From: Polyangiaceae bacterium
GTDB lineage: Bacteria > Myxococcota > Polyangia > Polyangiales > Polyangiaceae
Direction of reading: 5' to 3'
Assembly: GCA_025936205.1 (NCBI GenBank)
Contig: JAICTU010000272.1
Location: 1 to 12,282, forward strand
Length of the DNA: 12,282 nucleotides
In this document: in pieces, positions 8,083 through 12,282 of the stretch
Layout of the letters: each line of letters starts with the position of its first letter
How positions within the stretch are numbered: the stretch's first letter is position 1
The notes under the pieces: model-generated
Seen by the model: the letters and a program-made list of their open reading frames with translations, nothing else
What the model was told of the DNA's origin: nothing
Database searches by the model: none
Position numbers and translations under genes: made by a program

Positions 8083-8919
8083 TCAGATCAGGAACTGACC
8101 GCGCGCTACGATCTGCGCAGCCCCGCCCACCTCGACGGCAACCTGAGGTGCGCTGGTGTCGACGCGCGCGTAGAGCGTTGATGGGCGCTCGACGTGCTCG
8201 CCCTGCTCGATGGTCAGCACCTGGCCCGGTCGCAGGCAGTCGCGCCGAAACAGGCTGAGCGCTAGAACGCTGGCGAATGAGCCGGTCGCGGCAGCCTCTC
8301 TTACTCCGTCCGAGGGGGCAAAGTATCGAGCCAGACAGCGCTCGCCAGCTTGGTAAAACACGCCGACGCCCCACTCGGTGGCCCGGGCGAGCGCGGAAAA
8401 GTCCGGCGTGAGTCCGTGCACGAGCTCGGCGCTCGGGAGCGTGATGCAGAATTGGGGAGCGCCATTGTCGAACGCCTCCAAGGCCACGTCAGCGGCGTCG
8501 ATGCCAAGCGCCTCGAGCACGCTCTTGCTCGCCGGCGCCGCCAGCGGGCGCGGCGTGGGTTGTGTCATCCATCCGAAACTGATCCGGGCCCCCTCGCGTT
8601 CGAGCTGGACTCGCACGATGCCCGCGTCGAACTCCAGATGAACGTCGAAGCTCTGCAGCGGACCGCCCAGCACGAAGGCCGTGCCGAGCGCCGGATGAGC
8701 GGTAAAGAGCTCGTGGCGCGGCCCAAAGATACGCACGCGGGCATGGCCGTCGCGCTCTGGCGGCAGCACAAACGCGGACTCCGAGAGACTGACCTCCCGC
8801 GCGAGTGCTTGCATCGTCGCGGCGTCGAGCCCGCGCGCGTCGGTGAAGACACAAAGCGGGCTGCCTTGCAGCGGGCGATCGGTGAAGACGTCGCAGAGGA
8901 CGTAGCGCACTGTTCTCAC
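8083..8919 (-). CDS. PhzF-family isomerase/epimerase
   Basis: This 278-residue protein has the two-lobed PhzF (diaminopimelate-epimerase-like) fold. Diagnostic features are DVFTDRPLQGSPLCVF at the N-terminus, the acid/base glutamate Glu47 in SLSESAFV, TAHPALGTAFVL (about 73-84), and the second glycine loop EAAATGSFASV, where most relatives have DPATGSA. PhzF itself isomerises dihydro-hydroxyanthranilate in phenazine synthesis. No other phenazine gene is nearby, so this is one of the many stand-alone family members of unknown substrate. The start GTG 8919 has no strong ribosome site, and GTG 8910 three codons in is also possible. It runs divergently from the hibernation-factor gene, whose enhancer dyad lies in the shared gap, and convergently with the RIO kinase gene. 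Confidence 0.9.
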   Translation of the reverse strand: MRTVRYVLCDVFTDRPLQGSPLCVFTDARGLDAATMQALAREVSLSESAFVLPPERDGHARVRIFGPRHELFTAHPALGTAFVLGGPLQSFDVHLEFDAGIVRVQLEREGARISFGWMTQPTPRPLAAPASKSVLEALGIDAADVALEAFDNGAPQFCITLPSAELVHGLTPDFSALARATEWGVGVFYQAGERCLARYFAPSDGVREAAATGSFASVLALSLFRRDCLRPGQVLTIEQGEHVERPSTLYARVDTSAPQVAVEVGGAAQIVARGQFLI

Positions 8920-9012
8920 AGCCCGACTCTAGAGGTATCTCGGCCACTCGTGCGTCCGGAATTACCCGGCTCGCTGGGCCGAGGAGTCGGAGGCCGGTGC
9001 GAGCTGGTGTCG

Positions 9013-9042
9013 TCAGCCTGAAGGACTGGGACTTCAATCTGA
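9013..9042 (+). promoter_or_regulatory. Putative enhancer (UAS) upstream of the hibernation-factor gene
   Basis: The dyad has left half TCAGCCTGAA (9013-9022), a 10-bp spacer and right half TTCAATCTGA (9033-9042). It agrees with the groEL-upstream dyad at 18 of 30 positions, with identical spacing, and starts 97 bp upstream of its -24/-12 element (95 bp at groEL). Taken as four half-sites, the consensus is TTCA-N2-YYGA. The sequence match is seen directly; the role as activator binding site is inferred. Confidence 0.65.
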
Positions 9043-9109
9043 TGCATCTCGCCAGTGTGTCGGTAGAGCGTGACGTCGCAAGCGGCCGAATCCGTGGATC
9101 CCCAAGGCC

Positions 9110-9125
9110 TGGCCCGAAAAGTGCT
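9110..9125 (+). promoter_or_regulatory. Sigma54-type promoter of the hibernation-factor gene
   Basis: TGGCCCGAAAAGTGCT keeps GG and GC 10 bp apart and shares CTGGCCCGAAA with the groEL promoter. Transcription would start near 9136, only about 3 nt before the ATG at 9139. That would make the message leaderless or nearly so, unless translation starts elsewhere. Confidence 0.6.
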
Positions 9126-9138
9126 CCCCAAATGGCCC

Positions 9139-9720
9139 ATGGCATCGGGCCCCCAGCAATCCGCGCAGATCCCCCTGCAAATTACTTTCCGAGGCATCGA
9201 CCACTCGCAGGCGGTAGAGGCCGCGATACGGAAGCGGTCGGCGCGGCTCCAGCGCTTCAGCCATCAGATTACGCGTTGCCACGTGATCGTCGATATGCCG
9301 CATCAGCATCGGCACAGGGGTAACCACTACGCGCTCCGCATCCACATCACGACATCCGGCGGCGAAGTGTTGGTCACGCGCGACCCCTCGCTGGACGACT
9401 CGCACCGGGATTTTCAGTCGGTGCTGCGAGACGCCTTCGATGCGGCCGCTCGCCACCTGGAAAACGACGCGCAACGCAGCCAGCCGGAAGCGAAGGATCG
9501 CGAGCATGCGCCACCAAGCCGAATCACACGACTCTTTCCCGATTCGGGCTATGGATTCCTGACAAGCTCCGAGGGCGAGGAGGTGTACTTTCACCGAAAC
9601 AGTGTGCGCGGGGCCTCCTTTGAACAGCTCAGCGTGGGCAGCCAGGTGCGCTTCACGCGCGCCTCCGACGACGCGGATGAAGGGGCTCGAGCGGTGAGTG
9701 TCCAGCTGCTGCCGGCGTGA
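9139..9720 (+). CDS. Ribosome hibernation factor (HPF/RaiA) fused to a cold-shock domain
   Basis: From ATG 9139 the product is 193 residues. Residues about 12-108 form an S30AE/HPF domain (ITFRGIDHSQAVEAAIRKR, then CHVIVDMPHQH, HYALRIHITTSGGEVLVTRD, and a final helix DFQSVLRDAFDAAARHL). Known members bind the decoding centre of the small subunit and silence or protect idle ribosomes. A charged linker leads to a C-terminal cold-shock domain (about 127-191) with the nucleic-acid-binding strands GYGFL (137-141) and VYFH (149-152). The long HPF dimerisation domain is replaced by this RNA-binding domain. The frame is open back to a GTG at 9070, but that lies upstream of the sigma54-type promoter, so ATG 9139 is preferred despite having no ribosome site. 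Its control region mirrors that of groEL. Confidence 0.9.
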   Translation: MASGPQQSAQIPLQITFRGIDHSQAVEAAIRKRSARLQRFSHQITRCHVIVDMPHQHRHRGNHYALRIHITTSGGEVLVTRDPSLDDSHRDFQSVLRDAFDAAARHLENDAQRSQPEAKDREHAPPSRITRLFPDSGYGFLTSSEGEEVYFHRNSVRGASFEQLSVGSQVRFTRASDDADEGARAVSVQLLPA

Positions 9721-9783
9721 ACGGAGCGCCTATCCCGCCTTCCCCTTGGGGCGCGAACGTCCGGCGCGGGCGGCTTCGGCTTC

Positions 9784-9933
9784 CTAGTAATTGCGATAGC
9801 GCCAGCGGTGCACACGCACTGAGCCTGGCTTCACTCGGCGGGGCCGCACGCGCGAGAATAGGATGAGGACCAGGAGCGCGATCACGATCAGCAGCAGGCC
9901 GCTTGCTCCGAACAGGACGATTTTATTGGACAT
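9784..9933 (-). CDS. Small single-pass membrane protein (49 aa)
   Basis: The reading frame begins at ATG 9933 and ends at TAG 9784. It is preceded by the ribosome site GGAGAG (9940-9945) with 6-nt spacing. The product is a short polar start (MSNK), a hydrophobic segment of about 22 residues (roughly 5-26, GLLLIVIALLVLILF), then a strongly basic tail ending HRWRYRNY. By the positive-inside rule the basic tail should face the cytoplasm. It lies alone between the convergent hibernation-factor gene and the divergent activator gene. I do not recognise a family. The ribosome site, hydrophobic stretch and basic tail make it a credible gene, possibly a membrane-associated regulator or stress miniprotein. 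Confidence 0.65.
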   Translation of the reverse strand: MSNKIVLFGASGLLLIVIALLVLILFSRVRPRRVKPGSVRVHRWRYRNY

Positions 9934-9956
9934 AGGTCACTCTCCGGCGTTGCGGT

Positions 9957-10020
9957 CTGGGCTGCTCCGTCTTTCGAGCTGGAGAGCCGACGCGCGCCTG
10001 GGGAGGCGTGAGCAGCCCAG
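9957..10020. repeat. Inverted repeat CTGGGCTGCTC...GAGCAGCCCAG with inner hairpin
   Basis: The 11-bp arms (9957-9967 and 10010-10020) are perfect and enclose 42 nt. Inside is a second hairpin, CGCCT-GGGG-AGGCG (9995-10008). It sits in the 194-bp gap between the divergent small membrane-protein and activator genes. It could be a control site for either gene or a folded leader of the activator message. No copy of the TTCA-N2-YYGA dyad is present here, so the sequence gives no sign that the activator controls its own gene through that site. Confidence 0.5.
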
Positions 10021-10127
10021 GCGGGGCGCTACAACAGAGCAGCTTTCAGGCCATAGGAGAGAGCTGAGCAAATGCAGTCACTTGCAGCTCGGCGCGCGCC
10101 TGGAGGGAGATGGATCCATCAATATGA

Positions 10128-11831
10128 TTGCTCCCGACTCCAATTCGACCGACAAGCGAGCGCTTGCGCGTAGACAATCTTCATCACGAGGAGTTGCTCG
10201 AGCTCGACTCCGAGGGTGGCGTGATCCGCTTCGCCGGGCAACGGGCCCTGTTGCTCGACGCCGTTGCGATGGGGGTGCTCAGAAAGTATCTGGTCGAGAA
10301 TTTTGGCCTCACCGCCGCCCGCACCGTGCTTACCCAATTTGGGTTTGCCCACGGCTGGCGCATGGCCGAGGCCATGCAGTCCTCGTTTCAGTGGGATACC
10401 GACGAGGATTGGCGGCTTGCCGGGACCCGCATCCATGCCCTGGCAGGCCTCTTTCAGGTAGCGGCGGACGCCAAGGGCCTACTCTCCAATGAGGGGCTGG
10501 TGATCGTCTCCTCGTACGAGGCGGAGCAGCATCTCTTGCACTTCGGTCGCTCGGATACGCCCATCTGCTGGACCATCTGCGGCCTCACGAGCGGCTATAT
10601 CAGCCGCAGCTCGGGCAAGGAAATCTACGTGCTGGAGGACCGGCGCTGCCTGGCGCGGGGGGATGCGGCGTGCCACCTGCTCGGCCGCACTCGTGACGAG
10701 TGGGGTGCTGAACGCGCCGATGAGCTGCGTTTCTTCGAACCCCAGCGGCTCGAGGACTGCCTGGATGTCTCCCTCCAGCGCGTGATCGAGACCTTGAAGG
10801 GGGCCGAGTGCAAGCTCCGCGAACGCCAGCGCGCCCTGGTTCGCGTGGCGCGGGTCGTAGATCAGCCTCTCGGAATCGTCACCCATAGCCCGGCCATGCG
10901 CAAGGTCGTGGAGCTAGCGCTGCGCGTTGCGCAGGTCGACTCCACGGTGCTGATCACGGGTGAGAGTGGAGTCGGGAAGGAACGCATTGCGAGGCTGGTC
11001 CACGATGAATCCGTGCGGAGGTCGGGACCCTTCATCGCCATCAATTGCGGCGCCATTACAGAGACGCTGCTCGAAAGCGAGCTATTCGGGCACGCGAGGG
11101 GCGCTTTCACCGGCGCGACTCAGAGCCGGCCGGGGCTGTTCGAGGCGGCCAACAGTGGCACGCTCCTGCTCGACGAGGTGGGCGAAGTCTCGCCCGGCAT
11201 GCAAATCAAGCTACTGCGTGCGCTGCAGGAGCGAGAGATCCGGCGCGTGGGCGAGAACAATAGCCGTAAGATCGACGTGCGCGTGATATCGGCCACCAAT
11301 CAGGACCTCGTCCGCAGCGTCGCCGCCGGGACATTTCGGCAGGATCTTTACTACCGGCTCAAGGTCGTGGAGCTGCGCGTGCCGGCGCTACGCGATCGCC
11401 GAGACGACGTATTGCCCCTGGCGCGGCTGCTGCTCGCGGACGCGGCGCTGCGCATGAACCGTAAGGTTACAGGCCTCACTCCAGCCGTCGCCGATCAGCT
11501 CTTGCGCTACGACTGGCCGGGCAACGTGCGCGAGCTCGAGAACGCAATGGAACGTGCCGTGGCCCTGGCTCGCGGCAGCCGGGTAGATCTCGAAGACCTG
11601 CCCGAGGAAGTGCGCCAGGCGTTACCCAAACCGGTCGCGACCCGCGACATGCTGCGGCCGCTCCAGGAGATCGAAAAAGAGTATATCCTGGCGGCGTTGG
11701 AACTGAATAATGGGAACCAGAGGCGGACGGCCGAGCAGCTGCGCATTGGGTCTGCGACGTTGTACCGCAAGCTCAAGGCGTTCAAAGTCGCCGGCGAAAC
11801 GAAGCGACGCGCCAGCGTCCGCGCCAAGTGA
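10128..11831 (+). CDS. Sigma54-dependent transcriptional activator, XylR/DmpR class (XylR_N + V4R + AAA+ + Fis HTH)
   Basis: This 567-residue enhancer-binding protein has four parts. The first is a XylR_N-type domain (about 20-118, LRKYLVENFGLTAARTVLTQFGFAHGWRMAEAM). The second is a V4R small-molecule-binding domain (about 125-205, including CLARGDAACHLL). The third is the AAA+ sigma54-interaction domain (about 250-490), with Walker A GESGVGKE (278-285), the sigma54-contact loop GAFTGA (325-330) and Walker B Asp349-Glu350 in LLLDEVGE. The fourth is a C-terminal Fis-type helix-turn-helix (about 520-562, GNQRRTAEQLRIGSATLYRKL). In this class, effector binding to the N-terminal half relieves repression; aromatics are typical effectors, but this ligand is unknown. 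The frame has only a TTG (10128) or a second TTG (10164) as start before the conserved region. An ATG at 10124 is in another frame. Two sigma54-type promoters with a shared dyad lie within 5 kb upstream, making it the likely regulator of groEL and the hibernation-factor gene. Confidence 0.93.
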   Translation: MLPTPIRPTSERLRVDNLHHEELLELDSEGGVIRFAGQRALLLDAVAMGVLRKYLVENFGLTAARTVLTQFGFAHGWRMAEAMQSSFQWDTDEDWRLAGTRIHALAGLFQVAADAKGLLSNEGLVIVSSYEAEQHLLHFGRSDTPICWTICGLTSGYISRSSGKEIYVLEDRRCLARGDAACHLLGRTRDEWGAERADELRFFEPQRLEDCLDVSLQRVIETLKGAECKLRERQRALVRVARVVDQPLGIVTHSPAMRKVVELALRVAQVDSTVLITGESGVGKERIARLVHDESVRRSGPFIAINCGAITETLLESELFGHARGAFTGATQSRPGLFEAANSGTLLLDEVGEVSPGMQIKLLRALQEREIRRVGENNSRKIDVRVISATNQDLVRSVAAGTFRQDLYYRLKVVELRVPALRDRRDDVLPLARLLLADAALRMNRKVTGLTPAVADQLLRYDWPGNVRELENAMERAVALARGSRVDLEDLPEEVRQALPKPVATRDMLRPLQEIEKEYILAALELNNGNQRRTAEQLRIGSATLYRKLKAFKVAGETKRRASVRAK

Positions 11832-12221
11832 GGACAGTGACTCGGCTGGGCCACCGGCTACGCGTGAGCCTGATCAACGCAAGGATGTCGATGGGCGGTG
11901 CCGCCCTCCCTGCCGCCGCAAGTTCAGATTCGACAGCACAGTGCCCATGCCCACCACGGAAAGCCCCACCGTGACGGAGTGGAACGTCGATAACAGCTGA
12001 AGATGCTCGACATCCCGGCTGCGTTGAGCGCTCTCCAGCGCCCGAGCTCGCTCATGAGCAATGATACGACGAATCTTCCTGCCGCCGAATGGGCTTGGCG
12101 ACGCAGGGGGCCGCGCAAGGCCCGCTCTTCCTGAAAAGAATCCAGGGCAGATAGAAGTGACCGCGGAGATCGCTCCGCGAAGGGCTACTAAATTGGCGGC
12201 GGTCGATGTCCAATGGACCCC
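11832..12221. other. 390-bp stretch without a convincing gene
   Basis: After the activator stop codon no frame is clearly coding. On the minus strand one frame is open from the right edge to a TGA at 11874-11876, with a hydrophobic run LSVVGMGTVLSNL near its end. It has no ATG, GTG or TTG start before that run, so it would have to begin outside the window or be a decayed gene. A hairpin lies at 12162-12179. No sigma54-type element or activator dyad was found. Confidence 0.5.
12162..12179. repeat. Hairpin CGCGGAG-ATCG-CTCCGCG
   Basis: Perfect 7-bp arms flank a 4-nt loop, followed on the plus strand by A/T-containing sequence but no T-run. It lies 330 bp after the activator gene and about 60-80 bp before the gene starting at the right edge. 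It could be an operator, or a terminator for minus-strand transcription. Confidence 0.4.
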
Positions 12222-12242
12222 ATGTTGGAGTCTGGGTCGGGT

Positions 12243-12282
12243 GTGAGGGGCTGGGGGTTGTGGCTGCTGGCGCTGGCGCTGG
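12243..12282 (+). CDS. Start of a probable exported protein (truncated by window edge)
   Basis: A plus-strand frame begins at GTG 12243 and reads MRGWGLWLLALAL before the window ends. This has the form of the first half of a signal peptide: a basic residue followed by a Leu/Ala core. An in-frame ATG at 12222 would add seven residues (MLESGSG). GGAG at 12227-12230 is 12 nt before the GTG, a rather long spacing. Only 13 codons are visible, so the product cannot be named, and chance in GC-rich repetitive sequence is possible. Confidence 0.4.
   Translation, partial: MRGWGLWLLALAL

Noticed and set aside
8083..8919. PhzF homologue as evidence for phenazine synthesis
   Set aside because: No other phenazine gene is in the window, and most PhzF-family proteins are stand-alone enzymes of unknown substrate.
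10123..10128. TATGAT as a sigma70 -10 box for the activator gene
   Set aside because: No -35-like hexamer lies 16-18 bp upstream, and transcription would start inside the likely coding sequence.
12261..12282. GGCGCT hexamer repeats as a microsatellite
   Set aside because: Better explained as Leu/Ala codons in the hydrophobic core of a signal peptide.

Overview
The window reads as chromosomal DNA of a GC-rich Gram-negative bacterium. A Myxococcota/deltaproteobacterial-type host is my best guess. The clues are a beta-propeller/di-haem lipoprotein of a type common there, a sigma54 activator of the XylR class, a bacterial RIO kinase and long structured intergenic DNA. This is inference from gene content; there is no rRNA or marker gene to settle it. 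No CRISPR array, rRNA, tRNA or recognisable transposase was seen.

Layout. Positions 1-2079 (minus) hold a large lipoprotein with a YVTN-type beta-propeller and two CxxCH haem motifs, running off the left edge. Positions 2080-2633 have no convincing gene but contain a series of inverted repeats. Positions 2634-3056 (minus) encode a small secreted protein of unknown function. Divergent from it are a zinc-free quinone-oxidoreductase-type dehydrogenase (3306-4292) and a transglutaminase-like protein (4334-5188). Next come a groEL without groES (5446-7065) and a RIO-family kinase (7121-8041), probably one operon. A convergent PhzF-family isomerase lies at 8083-8919 (minus). A ribosome-hibernation factor fused to a cold-shock domain follows (9139-9720). 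A 49-residue membrane protein is on the minus strand at 9784-9933. A sigma54-dependent activator with XylR_N/V4R sensing domains lies at 10128-11831. The start of a probable exported protein sits at the right edge.

The main result is a candidate local regulon. groEL and the hibernation factor gene are each preceded by a sigma54-type -24/-12 element, and the two elements share the string CTGGCCCGAAA. Each element also has, starting 95 and 97 bp upstream respectively, a 30-bp dyad of the form TCRRnnTGAA-N10-TTCAnnYTGA. The two dyads agree at 18 of 30 positions and share the same internal spacing. A sigma54 activator carrying the GAFTGA loop is encoded 0.4 kb past the second target. The simplest reading is that this activator responds to a small-molecule or physiological signal and switches on a chaperonin, a RIO kinase and a ribosome-hibernation protein together, as a dormancy or proteostasis response outside the usual heat-shock control.

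The haem lipoprotein, the small secreted protein, the dehydrogenase, the transglutaminase-like protein and the PhzF homologue carry no copy of this dyad that I could find, and look like ordinary neighbours.
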